This document shows, piece after piece, positions 49,150 to 60,663 of a DNA stretch of 64,000 nucleotides. The first letter of the stretch is position 1. Each line of letters starts with the position of its first letter. Origin of the DNA: Intestinirhabdus alba (lineage in GTDB: Bacteria; Pseudomonadota; Gammaproteobacteria; Enterobacterales; Enterobacteriaceae); contig NZ_WMJZ01000004.1 in NCBI RefSeq assembly GCF_009711095.1, positions 1-64,000 on the forward strand. The letters run 5' to 3'. Under the pieces are notes generated by a model. The model searched no databases, had not been told where the DNA came from, and saw only the letters and a program-made list of their open reading frames with translations. Position numbers and translations under genes: made by a program.

Positions 49150-51210
49150 TTACTTCTTCAGCTGCGACAGAATTACCCGGCACTGGTTGGCGTCGTCCTC
49201 CGACGGCGAAATCAGCGCCAGCAGCGCGGCGGCAGGGGTCACTAAGGTGGCCAGCGCCGCCGCCACCGCGCCGCGGGCGATCAGCGGCCCGGCCTTCACC
49301 CCGGCCCGGGGGTTCTTGAACGAGCCGCGCACGTAGAGCGGCGAGCGCAGGGTAATAATGCGTATTCCTTTACTCTCCGGATCGATAGTTAAATCCAGCT
49401 GCTCTGAAGCGAAACTCGCCGTGCCGGTGACGTTTACCAGCGCGTTTTCAGTATCGAAAGCAAAGATTTGCGGACGCGCCACCCCGTTGGCGATGTTGAG
49501 GTTCGCCGCCGCGCAGTTGACCCGCACCTCATCGTCGCCAAAGATCTGCCCGACGATAAAGTTGCCGACGTTCAGCCCGACGATCTCCATCAGGTTACGG
49601 CTGATCAGCCCGTCGTTCATCAGCAGCTTCAGGTTGCCGTTGCTGTTGCCAAGCAGCGCCGCCACCGAGTTACCGGCACCGCGCAGCTCGGCGTCGCCGT
49701 TCATTTCACCCAGGGTTTTCTGCATCAGCTCCACGTCCGGCATAAGCGCCTTCAGCTTCAGGCGGCGCGCCTGAATATCCGCCCGCCCCTGCATCGGCTT
49801 TTTATCCCCCTCCAGGTGAATATTCGCCTGAATGGTGCCCCCCGCAAGGCCAAACTTCAGCGGCTGCAGGCGCAAATCGGCATTTTTGAGGATGATATGG
49901 GTGGAGAGATCGCTGATCGGCAGGCTGCTGCCATGCTCGATGCGCCGCCCTTTAAAGCGCACATCGGCGTCCATCACGTCCCACTTGTCGGTTTCGAAGC
50001 GATCGTAGGGCAGCACTTTATCCGCGGGCTGTGCGCTCTTTTCCCCCTTACGCTGCCCGGAACGCCTGCTCTTTTCCGCACCTTTTCCGGAATCAACGCC
50101 AATCAGCGGCCCGAGATCGGCAAGACGCAGCTGCCGGGACTCCACCTCCCCCTCCAGCTTCGGCCGCGGCCTGCCGGTGGTATAGGTCAGCGAGCCGTGA
50201 ATATCGCTGTCACCAATGCGCCCGTTAAAGCCGCGATAGTGATAGACCGACGACTTTTCACCATCGATCTTCGCCACCAGCCGACCGTCGGTTTCAAACG
50301 GCGGCGTATCCGGCAATAGCACCCCGGTCAGGTCATACAGTTCTCCCAGCGAGTTGCCGGAAAACTTCAGCCGCAGATCCACCCCGCCCATTTTCATCGG
50401 GTCGTTGACCACGCCGTTAAAGGCCACCCGGGTATTGCCCGAGCGGAAGTCGGCCTGCACCGGGAACGGCGTGCCTTCGCTGCGCAGCGCCAGCATACCG
50501 CCGATTTTGCCCGTTCCGCTGAGCGGCTCACCGTTGTAGCGCCCCTTAGCCCGCAGGCCAAACACATAATCCCCCACCGCCGATTTATCGTTTTTACCTT
50601 TGCTGCCCGTCACCTCGCTGAAGGGAAGCGGCTTACCCAGCGGATCGATGAAGATCTCGATGTTGGCTTTGCTGACCTTGTCGTCAATGGCCACCCGCCC
50701 GCGATCGAAGAGGATATTATCCAGCCGGAAGGACCAGGCGGAGGGTTTGGCGTTAGGATCTTTTTTCTCGTCGCCGGCCAGGTTAAAGGTCCAGTTGTTA
50801 TTTTTCTCTGACAGGCGGATCAGCCGCGCGTCGGGCTGCACCAGCTTGATCCACGGCAGCCAGACGGTCCGGGACAGCAGCGCCAGCGGCGCGAGAGTGG
50901 CCTCAACCCGCGGCAGATGTACCATCGTCAACGCCGGGATCTCCGGCGGGTTGCCGAGAACCACATCCTCAGCGTGAACGTGCGGCCACGGCACCCAGCT
51001 GCGCCAGCCGGTCTCCTGCTTCTGGCGCTCCCACACCACCCCGAGATCGCCGCGAATGGCGAACGGCCGGTTAAGCTCGGCGGAGACCTTCTGGTTGATG
51101 GTCGGCTTGAGCCGGTTCCAGTCGAACGTCGCGATCAGTACGATAAGCACCACGATCAGCAACAAGAAGGTCCCTGAAATCACGGCGGTTATTTTTCCTG
51201 CTCTGGTCAT
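49150..51210 (-). CDS. yhjG: AsmA-family protein YhjG
   Basis: 686-aa AsmA-like protein, a family now regarded as bridge-like phospholipid transporters between the two membranes. It has an N-terminal transmembrane anchor (ISGTFLLLIVVLIVLIATFDW), then long repetitive beta domains and the C-terminal AsmA domain (GLNVGNFIVGQIFGDDEVRVNCAAANL). The ATG at 51210 (MTRAGKI) gives the E. coli-like length. An in-frame GTG five codons earlier is possible. Confidence 0.92.
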   Translation of the reverse strand: MTRAGKITAVISGTFLLLIVVLIVLIATFDWNRLKPTINQKVSAELNRPFAIRGDLGVVWERQKQETGWRSWVPWPHVHAEDVVLGNPPEIPALTMVHLPRVEATLAPLALLSRTVWLPWIKLVQPDARLIRLSEKNNNWTFNLAGDEKKDPNAKPSAWSFRLDNILFDRGRVAIDDKVSKANIEIFIDPLGKPLPFSEVTGSKGKNDKSAVGDYVFGLRAKGRYNGEPLSGTGKIGGMLALRSEGTPFPVQADFRSGNTRVAFNGVVNDPMKMGGVDLRLKFSGNSLGELYDLTGVLLPDTPPFETDGRLVAKIDGEKSSVYHYRGFNGRIGDSDIHGSLTYTTGRPRPKLEGEVESRQLRLADLGPLIGVDSGKGAEKSRRSGQRKGEKSAQPADKVLPYDRFETDKWDVMDADVRFKGRRIEHGSSLPISDLSTHIILKNADLRLQPLKFGLAGGTIQANIHLEGDKKPMQGRADIQARRLKLKALMPDVELMQKTLGEMNGDAELRGAGNSVAALLGNSNGNLKLLMNDGLISRNLMEIVGLNVGNFIVGQIFGDDEVRVNCAAANLNIANGVARPQIFAFDTENALVNVTGTASFASEQLDLTIDPESKGIRIITLRSPLYVRGSFKNPRAGVKAGPLIARGAVAAALATLVTPAAALLALISPSEDDANQCRVILSQLKK

Positions 51211-51366
51211 ATTCTGTTTCCCCACATCTTTCCTTGCCTGTCCTAAAGATAGTCCAGTCGGCGGAAAAGGCGCGGGACGGGGCCATCGGGCCTGCGGCTC
51301 CCGCCGGTGTCCGAAAACGGAGCGCGAAAAAATCAGCAGAGAACACGTACTGGCTCAAAAAAATAA

Positions 51367-51381
51367 TGGAACGTTGTTTTA
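51367..51381 (+). promoter_or_regulatory. KdgR-like operator upstream of kdgK
   Basis: TGGAACG-T-TGTTTTA lies about 68-82 nt before the kdgK ATG in the kdgK-yhjG gap. It agrees with the KdgR-type palindrome and with 12 of 15 bases of the site at 11620-11634. Control of kdgK by KdgR is known in pectinolytic enterobacteria; the assignment here is by pattern and context. Confidence 0.6.
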
Positions 51382-51448
51382 AGATAGTTGACCGCTAAAC
51401 ACCCACAGCGCACACTAGCGCTAAATTTTTCAGAGCAGGTTCACGACT

Positions 51449-52378
51449 ATGTCCAAAAAGATTGCCGTGATTGGCGAATGCATGATTGAGCTGTCACAGA
51501 AAGGTGCTGACGTTAAGCGCGGATTCGGTGGCGATACGCTGAATACTTCCGTTTACATCGCCCGCCAGGCTGATGCCTCCGCGCTGTCCGTTCACTACGT
51601 CACGGCGCTGGGCACCGACAGCTTCAGCCAGCAGATGCTGGACGCATGGCACGGTGAAAACGTCGATACGTCCCTGACGCAGCGCATGGAAAACCGCCTG
51701 CCCGGGCTTTACTACATCGAAACCGACAGCACCGGCGAACGCACCTTCTACTACTGGCGCAACGAAGCGGCGGCGAAATTCTGGCTGGAGAGCGAGCAGT
51801 CGGCCTCCATCTGCGAAGCGCTGGCGACCTTTGACTACCTCTACCTGAGCGGCATCAGCCTCGCCATCCTCAGCCAGAGCAGCCGCGATAAGCTGCTCTC
51901 TCTGCTGCGCAAATGCCGCGCCAACGGCGGGAAGGTGATTTTTGACAATAACTACCGCCCGCGCCTGTGGGCAAGCCAGGAAGAGACGCAGCGGGTCTAT
52001 CAGCAGATGCTGGAGTATACCGACATCGCCTTCCTGACCCTTGACGATGAAGACGCGCTGTGGGGAGCGAAGCCAGTTGAAGAGGTTATCGCGCGCACCC
52101 ACGCGGCGGGCGTAGAGGAAGTGGTGGTCAAACGCGGCGCTGACTCCTGCCTGGTCTCCATCAAAGGCGAAGCGCTTATCGACGTTCCGGCGGTGAAGCT
52201 GCCGAAGGAAAAGGTGATCGACACCACCGCCGCGGGCGACTCCTTCAGCGCCGGCTATCTGGCCGTGCGCTTAACCGGCGGCAACGCCGCCGACGCGGCC
52301 AGACGCGGCCATCTCACCGCCAGCACGGTGATTCAGCACCGCGGGGCGATTATCCCGCGCGAGGCGATGCCGCAGTAA
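51449..52378 (+). CDS. kdgK: 2-keto-3-deoxygluconate kinase
   Basis: 309-aa PfkB-family kinase phosphorylating 2-keto-3-deoxygluconate to KDPG, the last common step of hexuronate breakdown before Eda. It has the N-terminal GGDTLNTSVYIARQ substrate/dimer motif and the C-terminal PfkB signature DTTAAGDSFSAGYLA (catalytic Asp in AAGDS, near residue 262). In E. coli pdeH lies between yhjG and kdgK; here the two genes are directly divergent. Confidence 0.96.
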   Translation: MSKKIAVIGECMIELSQKGADVKRGFGGDTLNTSVYIARQADASALSVHYVTALGTDSFSQQMLDAWHGENVDTSLTQRMENRLPGLYYIETDSTGERTFYYWRNEAAAKFWLESEQSASICEALATFDYLYLSGISLAILSQSSRDKLLSLLRKCRANGGKVIFDNNYRPRLWASQEETQRVYQQMLEYTDIAFLTLDDEDALWGAKPVEEVIARTHAAGVEEVVVKRGADSCLVSIKGEALIDVPAVKLPKEKVIDTTAAGDSFSAGYLAVRLTGGNAADAARRGHLTASTVIQHRGAIIPREAMPQ

Positions 52379-52386
52379 TCCCTTTT

Positions 52387-52407
52387 CCCTCTCCCGCCGG
52401 GAGAGGG
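52387..52407. terminator. hairpin between convergent kdgK and yhjJ
   Basis: CCCTCTCCC (52387-52395) and GGGAGAGGG (52399-52407) form a perfect 9-bp stem with a 3-nt loop, 9 bases after the kdgK stop codon. The U-tract is weak on both strands. Confidence 0.6.
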
Positions 52408-52419
52408 AGCTTTCCGCCG

Positions 52420-53883
52420 CTATTGCGACGGCGGCGTCGCGGTGCCCTCCTGACGCGCCGCCGCGGGCTTCACGATCGCATCCCACGACGCCTGCAGCGC
52501 CTGCATATTGAACTCCGGCTCGCCCGTGGGCTGCAGCAGAATCAGCGCCATCTCCTGGTTCAGCTGCTGACGCAGCTCCTGGTTGATCATCCCCGGCTTC
52601 AGGTCATTGAGGAAGTTCTGCCGCAGGCGCTGATACTGCTCCGGCGCGATATCCACCACCTGGTTTTGCAGCGAGCGCAGGCGCTGGCCCATCAGGATGC
52701 CGGTATCGGTGCGGGCGTAGGTGGCGAACAGCTTCTGCAGCTCAAGGTGCTTCCGGGTCAACAGCAGCTGGAACTCCTCCTCCGGCAGGCCGCCGTCGCG
52801 CACCCTGGCCAGCTCGCGCGCCACGATGCCCAGATTACCGTTCAGCTTGTCGTGGGGGGACTCAATATTGATGGCGCACTGGGCGCGCAGGTACAGTACC
52901 CGGCAGTCGAAGCCAAGGCCAATATCCTTAACGTTATTTTTATTCAGCGTCTGCTGCAGGTGCCAGAACAGCGCCTCACGGGCGAGATCCGCGCGCCAGT
53001 AGCGCTGCAGCGCGGCGGATTCGCGGATCGGCAGCCACGGCGTATCCCACATAATGGCGAGACGATCCTGACGCACCGCGTGGGTCATGATGCTAACCGC
53101 CTCCGCGCGCAGCGGGGAGAGCGTCGGCACCGGCATCGGGGTTTCGCGATTACCCTTCAGCTCGCCGAAGGTTTTATCGATCTGCTCGGCGACGGCGCGG
53201 GCGTCAAGATTGCCCACCACGATCAGGGTCATCGCATCCGGGGTATACCACTTCTGATAAAAATCATGGATTTCCTCTGCGTCCACCGGCGTCTTCAGCG
53301 GTTCAGCAGGATCGTGGCCCAGCAGGGCGGAGCCTTTCAGGCGATAGCGCCACCAGCCCTCTTTGGTGTCCACCGGCAGGGTGGCGACCATATCTTCACT
53401 CTTCAGCGCGTGGTCGACGGTTTCCGGCGTAATGGCGAGCTGGCCCATGCTGTTGGCCAGCCAGGCGAGCGACGCCTTTAGCAGGTCGCTACGGCTGTTG
53501 GGCAGGCTGAGGTTAAACTGCGTGGCGTCGTAAGAGACGATAACGGGCGGCAGGGGCCGCTGGGGATCGATGCCCTGCTGCCACAGGGAGCGCGCCTGGG
53601 CCACCTTAAGGCCGCCGCTCTGGGTCAGCGCAATGCGGGGGATAACGTAGCTAAATCCGCTCTGCTGTGTGTTCTCGGCGAGCGAACCGGTATTGATCAG
53701 CAGGCGTACTTCGATTCGATCGCTGGGCCGCTGGGGCGTCGCCAGCACCTGCCACTGCAAACCGTTCGCCAGCGTACCCTGTTGCCATGCCGGGTCAGGC
53801 TGGAGCGCATCGGCCTGCGCATAGCCGACGGCGGCCATCATCAGCAAACCGCCCGCTAAAAGTCGTATTTTTGTGCCCTGCAT
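52420..53883 (-). CDS. yhjJ: M16-family zinc-peptidase-like periplasmic protein YhjJ
   Basis: 487-aa member of the pitrilysin/M16 superfamily with a signal peptide (GLLMMAAVGYAQADA). The region that should hold the HxxEH zinc motif (LLINTGSLAENTQQSGFSYVIPR, near residue 64) lacks it, so it is probably a catalytically dead homologue, as E. coli YhjJ also seems to be. Function unknown. Divergent from nothing close; dctA lies upstream on the same strand. Confidence 0.9.
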   Translation of the reverse strand: MQGTKIRLLAGGLLMMAAVGYAQADALQPDPAWQQGTLANGLQWQVLATPQRPSDRIEVRLLINTGSLAENTQQSGFSYVIPRIALTQSGGLKVAQARSLWQQGIDPQRPLPPVIVSYDATQFNLSLPNSRSDLLKASLAWLANSMGQLAITPETVDHALKSEDMVATLPVDTKEGWWRYRLKGSALLGHDPAEPLKTPVDAEEIHDFYQKWYTPDAMTLIVVGNLDARAVAEQIDKTFGELKGNRETPMPVPTLSPLRAEAVSIMTHAVRQDRLAIMWDTPWLPIRESAALQRYWRADLAREALFWHLQQTLNKNNVKDIGLGFDCRVLYLRAQCAINIESPHDKLNGNLGIVARELARVRDGGLPEEEFQLLLTRKHLELQKLFATYARTDTGILMGQRLRSLQNQVVDIAPEQYQRLRQNFLNDLKPGMINQELRQQLNQEMALILLQPTGEPEFNMQALQASWDAIVKPAAARQEGTATPPSQ

Positions 53884-54053
53884 GTGAACCCCTGATCAAC
53901 AATCCTGGTAATAAAAAGTTGGCCGCAGCCGGTCTGAATATGACGTTGAAAAACACTTCGTGTTAGACCGCGAGAACCGGTAAAAGTCACGCAGGAAGTG
54001 AAATAAACCCGCACCGCCGGGACGGCGGTTTCGGGAACAGGGGTCAATTATGC

Positions 54054-54093
54054 GCAAATGCCCGCAGTCCTGGAAGGGACTACGAGCATTTGC
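54054..54093. terminator. hairpin downstream of dctA
   Basis: GCAAATGC (54054-54061) and GCATTTGC (54086-54093) are perfect complements, with further pairing inside the loop, starting 8 bases after the dctA stop. No U-tract on the minus strand, so terminator function is uncertain. Confidence 0.45.
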
Positions 54094-54100
54094 ATGGCCG

Positions 54101-55417
<1,317 letters not shown>

Positions 55418-55557
55418 TTATAGGGTTTTGGTTCACCTGCGGTTTTAAAATAACACCCCACCAACACGACACAAATGCACGGGGATCCGGAGTGATACAA
55501 AAATGTTAAAAAATTTGAACTAGCTCGCACAAGTACGACCTTTTTAAAGTTTTGTAA

Positions 55558-57540
55558 TCACTGCAGATAGCGCGCTTCGAAGCGTTCTGTCGGCACCGGA
55601 GGGGAAAAAAGGAAGCCCTGGGCAAGCTCCACCCCCGCCTGGGTCAGCCATTGGCGCTGTGCTTCGCTCTCCACGCCTTCGGCAACCATCTGCAGATTCA
55701 GGCTGCGCGCCAGCTGAATTATCGCCGTCGCCAGGCTGTTATCCTCCGGCAGCCCGTCGATAAACATCTTATCGATCTTCAGCACATCCACCGGCAGGGA
55801 CTTCATATGCTGCAGCTGGCGCAGCCCCGCATAGCCCATGCCGAAATCATCCAGCGCAATGCGCACCCCGGCGTTGCGCAACGGGCGCAGGATCGCCACG
55901 GCGGCGTGCGGATCGTCGATGCGCCGGCTCTCCGTCACCTCCAGGGTCAGCGTTCCCGGCCTGATACGGTAGCGGCTGAGCAGCGCCAGCATCTCCGTTA
56001 CCCTGTTCGGGTGCATCAACTGCAGAGCCGAGAGATTGACCGACAGCGGCAGCATAATGCCGCGCTCCTGCCAGGCGGCGAGCTGACGGCAGCTCTCCTC
56101 CAGCACCCAGTTGCCGACGGCGATCATCAGCCCGCAGGACTCAATGCGCTCAATCAGCCCTTCCGGCAGCGCCCACTCGCCGGAGGGCTGCTGCATACGC
56201 AGCAGCACCTCCGCGCCGACCACCCTGCCGCTGCGCATCTCCACCTGCGGCTGCAGCCAGAGGGCGAAACGATGCTCCTCCAGCGCGGTAAGAATATCGC
56301 TCTCTTCGGAGAGGCGACGCCGGGCGGCCTCCATCTGCGCCGGATCGTAGAACGCGATCTGATTTCGGCCCTTGCGCCGGGCGGTTGAGGCGGCGGAGAA
56401 GGCGCGTGCGTACAGCGCGTCGGCGCTCAGATCGCCGTAAAACATCGCCACCCCGATGCTGCAGGCGGGCAGCAGCTGAATGCCCTGCAGCGGCAGCCGC
56501 TCGTTAACCAGGGTGAGCACTTGCTGACCTAAGGTAACAGCCTGCCACGGCTCCTCCACCCCATGGGCGATAATCACAAACTCATAGCCGCTGACCTGGG
56601 CCAGCGCCATACGCGGCGACAGCACCGTCTTCAGCTTTTCCACCAGCGTCAGCAGCACGATTTCGCGCTGCGTTTCCTGCAGCACGCCCGCGGTATCGCG
56701 CAGGGTTTCGCAGGTGACCACCATCAGCGCGGTGGTCTGTCGCCGCGCCGCCACCTGCTCCAGCAGCCCCATTAAAAAGGCCTTGTTGGGGAGCCTGGAA
56801 ACCGGATAGCGCATCGCGCCGGCGGTTTGCTCTTTGATCTGCCGCTGCAGCAGCTGCTGGTTGAGGTTATAGCTGCGCACCAGCAGACCTATCTCATCAT
56901 CCTGATGCAGGCGCGGCAGCGGCAGCTGGTAGCCGATCAGCTCCTGCTGCGGGATGTCGTTCAGCGTGCGGGCGATTTTACGCAGCGGGTGGATAATCAG
57001 GCGGTTCACGCACCAGCTGATGGCGACCGTCAGCATCAGCGATAATAGTAAGTAAATCGTTACTAACGTGGAGAGGGTACTCATCACGAACTTGTACATA
57101 CGATACGAGTCCGCCTGCAGCACCAGATAGGCCAGCGGCTGCGGGTTGGCCGGGCGTTCAAGGGAGTAGATTGGCAGCGAGATCTGCACCGGCAGTTCAA
57201 ACAGGCGGGTAATCATCACCGGCACCGGACGCTCGGGGATAAAGCGCCTCCGCAGCGCCTGGAACTGGTTCGGCAATACCACATCGGCGCGGCTGACCAC
57301 CCCGGCGGGCCGGATGCTGGCGAGGATCGCATCCGCTTCGGGAATATCGGCTTTCAGAATAGCCGCAGACAGAGGTTCACGCACGGAGCGCGCGATGCTC
57401 TCCAGCTGGGTCGCCGTGTTATAACGATTCTGTTGTACCAGATGAAACAGCAAAACGGTGCAGAAAATAAACACAAAGGCCAGGACAACGGCCGCGACCA
57501 TTGCCATCTGCTTAATTGTTAACGAGCGGCTGACGCGCAA
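55558..57540 (-). CDS. pdeK: cyclic-di-GMP phosphodiesterase YhjK (PdeK)
   Basis: 660-aa membrane protein. An N-terminal transmembrane segment ([21 protein letters not shown]), a periplasmic sensor region and a second helix ([19 protein letters not shown]) come first. A HAMP-like linker leads to a degenerate GGDEF domain (SGYEF replaces GGDEF) and an intact EAL domain with EVLLR, LEVTES, DDFG, KIDKMF and EGVESEAQ. Start is TTG at 57540 ([11 protein letters not shown]), with GGAG upstream, matching the E. coli N terminus. An ATG 19 codons earlier adds non-conserved residues. It probably hydrolyses c-di-GMP only. In E. coli it precedes the bcs cellulose operon, which is absent here. Confidence 0.93.
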   Translation of the reverse strand: MRVSRSLTIKQMAMVAAVVLAFVFIFCTVLLFHLVQQNRYNTATQLESIARSVREPLSAAILKADIPEADAILASIRPAGVVSRADVVLPNQFQALRRRFIPERPVPVMITRLFELPVQISLPIYSLERPANPQPLAYLVLQADSYRMYKFVMSTLSTLVTIYLLLSLMLTVAISWCVNRLIIHPLRKIARTLNDIPQQELIGYQLPLPRLHQDDEIGLLVRSYNLNQQLLQRQIKEQTAGAMRYPVSRLPNKAFLMGLLEQVAARRQTTALMVVTCETLRDTAGVLQETQREIVLLTLVEKLKTVLSPRMALAQVSGYEFVIIAHGVEEPWQAVTLGQQVLTLVNERLPLQGIQLLPACSIGVAMFYGDLSADALYARAFSAASTARRKGRNQIAFYDPAQMEAARRRLSEESDILTALEEHRFALWLQPQVEMRSGRVVGAEVLLRMQQPSGEWALPEGLIERIESCGLMIAVGNWVLEESCRQLAAWQERGIMLPLSVNLSALQLMHPNRVTEMLALLSRYRIRPGTLTLEVTESRRIDDPHAAVAILRPLRNAGVRIALDDFGMGYAGLRQLQHMKSLPVDVLKIDKMFIDGLPEDNSLATAIIQLARSLNLQMVAEGVESEAQRQWLTQAGVELAQGFLFSPPVPTERFEARYLQ

Positions 57541-57848
57541 ATTGTCTCTCCACAAAATCCCTCTCTGCCGTCTGAGTATACCCCATCGCAGCGGCAATGC
57601 GTGGCGGTATCTGAAAAGGACAGGTGCAGGTCCGGCGGCCGGTGCGGGAGGTCAGCGGCTGCGGCGGGAAATCCCCGTCTCCCCGGCGTCGCGGCGATAC
57701 GGGTAGATCGTTTTGTGGCCGGGCTGGCAATCTTCACTGGCGGCTTTACGCGGAGGGGAAGGCTGAAATTAGGGAAAGTCTCAATTCAGACATATTACCG
57801 ACAATCGTTGCGGAATCGGGAAGAGTGATTTTCCCCTCTCCCTTTCAG
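57541..57848. other. pdeK upstream region, no gene
   Basis: 308 bases between the start of pdeK and the end of the hydrolase gene (both minus strand). It contains the pdeK ribosome-binding site and presumably its promoter. Nothing else is recognisable. Confidence 0.5.
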
Positions 57849-58673
57849 TTACGTGAGGCTGAGGAGCGCCCTGAGCTGCCAGCCTTCGGGGTCAGAGAGA
57901 TCGTCCAGTATGGAGAAATGGGTGCTGCCGGGCAGATGTATCAGGGCGACCCCTTCACCCGCGTCTTCGCACGCAAGCGCATACTCCGTTGACTGCTGGC
58001 GCAGCCCCGTCAGCTCACTGGCACCCACGGTAATCAGCGTCGGCGCGCCTTTCCCGATATGTCGTATCGGGCTGTAGTTTTCAATCTCCTGTGAAGTCAG
58101 GTTTAACGTATCCTGAAGCCAGCACAATCCGATAGGTTCAAGATCCACCAGCGCGCTGATGGCGTGAACTTTCGCTGCCGCAGGATGCGCACGGTGCATA
58201 AGCGCTAAATGTCCGCCTGCGGAGTGTCCTCCCAGATATAAAGGGTGTTCCGCGATACCCAGCCCGTCCCGATCGGCGGCCAGACGATCGATAAGTTTTC
58301 CCGTCTGCGCCACAATTTCTGTCATTGAGGCTTCCGGAGCCAGGGTATATTCAGCGAGGACGATATTAATATTGTGTTTTAGAAAGGCATCGGCAATAAA
58401 GGCGAAATCTTCTTTGACGCAGTTGCTCCAGTAACCCCCGTGAATGAATACATAGGTCGCTACAGCGGCCTGTCCGCATGAAACAAAATCGTAGCGCTCA
58501 CGTTCTTTTGTGCCATAGGGTATATTTCGCTGCCACGGATGAGCGGCATAGGTCTGACAGCTTCTCTTCCGCAGCTGGCTCAGTAATTCAGGGAAGTTAC
58601 TGACCGCCTTCGTATTATTATACGCCGCGTCAAGTTCGCTGCGATCCATACCTTTATATATGATCTTTTTCAT
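57849..58673 (-). CDS. alpha/beta hydrolase, kynurenine formamidase-like
   Basis: 274-aa cytoplasmic alpha/beta hydrolase. It has the oxyanion motif HGGYW (78-82), typical of arylformamidase and related esterases, and the nucleophile elbow GGHSAGG with Ser151. The likely catalytic His is in GSTHFS near residue 252. The HGGYW form points to the kynurenine formamidase-like group, but no tryptophan-catabolic genes are adjacent, so the substrate is open. It lies 145 bp downstream of the TauE gene on the same strand and may be co-transcribed. Confidence 0.75.
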   Translation of the reverse strand: MKKIIYKGMDRSELDAAYNNTKAVSNFPELLSQLRKRSCQTYAAHPWQRNIPYGTKERERYDFVSCGQAAVATYVFIHGGYWSNCVKEDFAFIADAFLKHNINIVLAEYTLAPEASMTEIVAQTGKLIDRLAADRDGLGIAEHPLYLGGHSAGGHLALMHRAHPAAAKVHAISALVDLEPIGLCWLQDTLNLTSQEIENYSPIRHIGKGAPTLITVGASELTGLRQQSTEYALACEDAGEGVALIHLPGSTHFSILDDLSDPEGWQLRALLSLT

Positions 58674-58818
58674 TGAAAATCCCTCTTTACGTCATGAACG
58701 ACGTTTTAGCTTATAGCCATAAACGGCAGTAGTAAATTTGTGTTCCGGCCTGAGGGTGCTTTATTCTGCCCGCCTTGTGGCAGCCAGGGTTATTCGTACG
58801 GGTTTGCTATTGGCGCGG

Positions 58819-59607
58819 TTAGAGCAGCATAGTCAGCAGCACCAGACACAGCAGCAGGACATAGATTCGTGCGTGCCATCTGTCCGGAACCGCAGGGATC
58901 GCGCTACGGCTGAAAACTATCCCAACCCAGCCTGTCAGAACCAGCACGCCCAGAATTTTCAGGCTGATAAAGCCGATAAATCCGCCAGCCGGAATAGTGT
59001 GCCAACCGACGACGGCATAGGTTACGGCACCGCATAGCGCGACAGGGAGCGAAAGCGGGTTGGAGGCGCTGATGCAATCACGCATCGCATAGCCGTGACG
59101 CCGCAATAGCGGCACCGTCATCACGCTGCCGCCGACGCCCAGCAATGCCGCGACCATGCCGATCGTTATCCCGCCGCCGGTTACCCTGAAAAACGATAAT
59201 CGACGCGGCGCGCTACCGCTGAAGAAACCTTTACGCAGCACACAATCGCTAATGGTCGCCAGCATATAAAGTATAAACAGTGTACGAACGAGTCCTTCAC
59301 TCAATAAGCCCGCCAGACAGGAGCCGACGACGGCCCCGATGGCGATAAACCATAGCAATGGAAACAACGTCTGTGAGGACAGCCTGGCATCGCGCCAGTT
59401 TCGATAGCTGACCCAGCCCGCGTTGAATATCATCACCGCCGTTGAGGTGGCCACCGCAATATGCATGGCATTTCCTGCCAGCCCGGGCTGCCGTAGCATC
59501 AGTTGATACACAAAGGGCACCACGACGAAGCCGCCCCCAAAGCCAAACAGCACCGTGGTTATACCGGTAGTAAAACCTGCCAGCGCAATAATCGCGATAT
59601 CGTACAA
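58819..59607 (-). CDS. TauE/SafE family sulfite/organic-anion permease
   Basis: 262-aa polytopic membrane protein of the TauE/SafE family, whose members export sulfite, sulfoacetate or related anions. It has eight hydrophobic segments, with the duplicated family motif seen as FGFGGGFVVVPFVYQL near residue 23 and VAALLGVGGSVMTVPLLRRHG near 155. It is divergent from an AraC-type regulator 110 bp away, its likely controller. Substrate unknown. Not part of the E. coli K-12 order at this position. Confidence 0.83.
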   Translation of the reverse strand: MYDIAIIALAGFTTGITTVLFGFGGGFVVVPFVYQLMLRQPGLAGNAMHIAVATSTAVMIFNAGWVSYRNWRDARLSSQTLFPLLWFIAIGAVVGSCLAGLLSEGLVRTLFILYMLATISDCVLRKGFFSGSAPRRLSFFRVTGGGITIGMVAALLGVGGSVMTVPLLRRHGYAMRDCISASNPLSLPVALCGAVTYAVVGWHTIPAGGFIGFISLKILGVLVLTGWVGIVFSRSAIPAVPDRWHARIYVLLLCLVLLTMLL

Positions 59608-59717
59608 GAGAAACGCCCCCGACCTGAAAATGAGCCAGAAGCTTATACCGGAAGCCGCCGGCTTCCCATTTGCGCAGCGCTCATTTACCCTTGTAAATCG
59701 GTCAAACGGAGGCAGAA

Positions 59718-60485
59718 GTGCGCAACGTAAAAATTGATGATGTGGATCACCTTCATCGAGAGGTTGTGGCGTTAGGCAATGACTATGAGCAGGGATTTAT
59801 TCTGCCGCAGCATCGGCATCGCCGGGCACAGCTGCTGTACGGTGCCACCGGATTGATGTATGTCTCAACCCATAGCGGAGAGTGGATTGTTCCGCCACAG
59901 CATGCCGTATGGATCCCACCCGAGACCTTGCACGCCGTCAGGTTTGTGGGAGTCACCACCCGCAGCTTGTATATCGAACCCAAATGCGCGGCGGATTCGG
60001 TTAAGCATCATCGCTGTGAAGTGATTGGCGTATCGCCCTTGTTACGTCAGTTATTGCTTGAGGCGGTGGATTTGCCGCCGCTGTATGAAAGCGCGCGCGA
60101 TCGTGCGCTGATACAGTTGATATTACTGGAGCTGGCGGCCATGCCGGTTCGCGAATTCGATATTCCGCTACCGCAGCATCCGGCTTTGCGGGCGCTTTGC
60201 CAGGCATGTTTACTCGCCCCCTCTGTTCATGAACCGGCTGAGCGCTGGGCCAGGACGCTGTTTATGAGCGCCAGCACTTTTCGCCGTCACTTCCTGCAGC
60301 AGACCGGTATGACGTTTTCCGCCTGGCGTCAGCGGGCCTGCGTGGTCAAGGCGCTGGCGCTGCTGACGGAAGGTAAACCGGTGAATCAGGTGGCGCTGAC
60401 GCTCGGCTACGACAACGCTTCATCCTTCGCCACGATGTTCCGCCGGGTAACAGGTCAGCCACCGTCTTATTATCACCCGGCTTGA
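59718..60485 (+). CDS. AraC-family regulator with cupin sensor
   Basis: 255-aa regulator. The N-terminal cupin-type domain (ILPQHRHRRAQLLYGATGLMYV, IVPPQHAVWIPPETLHAV) has His residues that could bind metal or ligand. The C-terminal double helix-turn-helix (~155-255) includes TFRRHFLQQTGMTFSAWRQ and ALTLGYDNASSFATMFRRVTGQPP. Start is GTG at 59718, 5 nt after ACGGAGG. Divergent orientation suggests control of the TauE/hydrolase pair; this is inference. Confidence 0.88.
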   Translation: MRNVKIDDVDHLHREVVALGNDYEQGFILPQHRHRRAQLLYGATGLMYVSTHSGEWIVPPQHAVWIPPETLHAVRFVGVTTRSLYIEPKCAADSVKHHRCEVIGVSPLLRQLLLEAVDLPPLYESARDRALIQLILLELAAMPVREFDIPLPQHPALRALCQACLLAPSVHEPAERWARTLFMSASTFRRHFLQQTGMTFSAWRQRACVVKALALLTEGKPVNQVALTLGYDNASSFATMFRRVTGQPPSYYHPA

Positions 60486-60593
60486 TCTCAACGGTATCGG
60501 GAATACTCCGCTATATGCGGAAAGCGGGCAGGGCTGTCTAAACGAAATAAAACAACTTACGCGCGCAGACCTGAATGCCTTGACCCACTCATG

Positions 60594-60612
60594 AATAATG
60601 ATTCTCATTAAC
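60594..60612 (+). promoter_or_regulatory. Fur box upstream of the MFS gene
   Basis: AATAATGATTCTCATTAAC matches the 19-bp Fur consensus at 15 of 19 positions, including both ATAATGAT and TCATTA cores. It lies 52 bp before the preferred start of the MFS transporter, where it would occlude a promoter. Iron-dependent repression is inferred. Confidence 0.75.
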
Positions 60613-60663
60613 ATGTGACGCTATATGATGTCTAATAGCCTTTTCGCTTTCATAGGATGTGAA

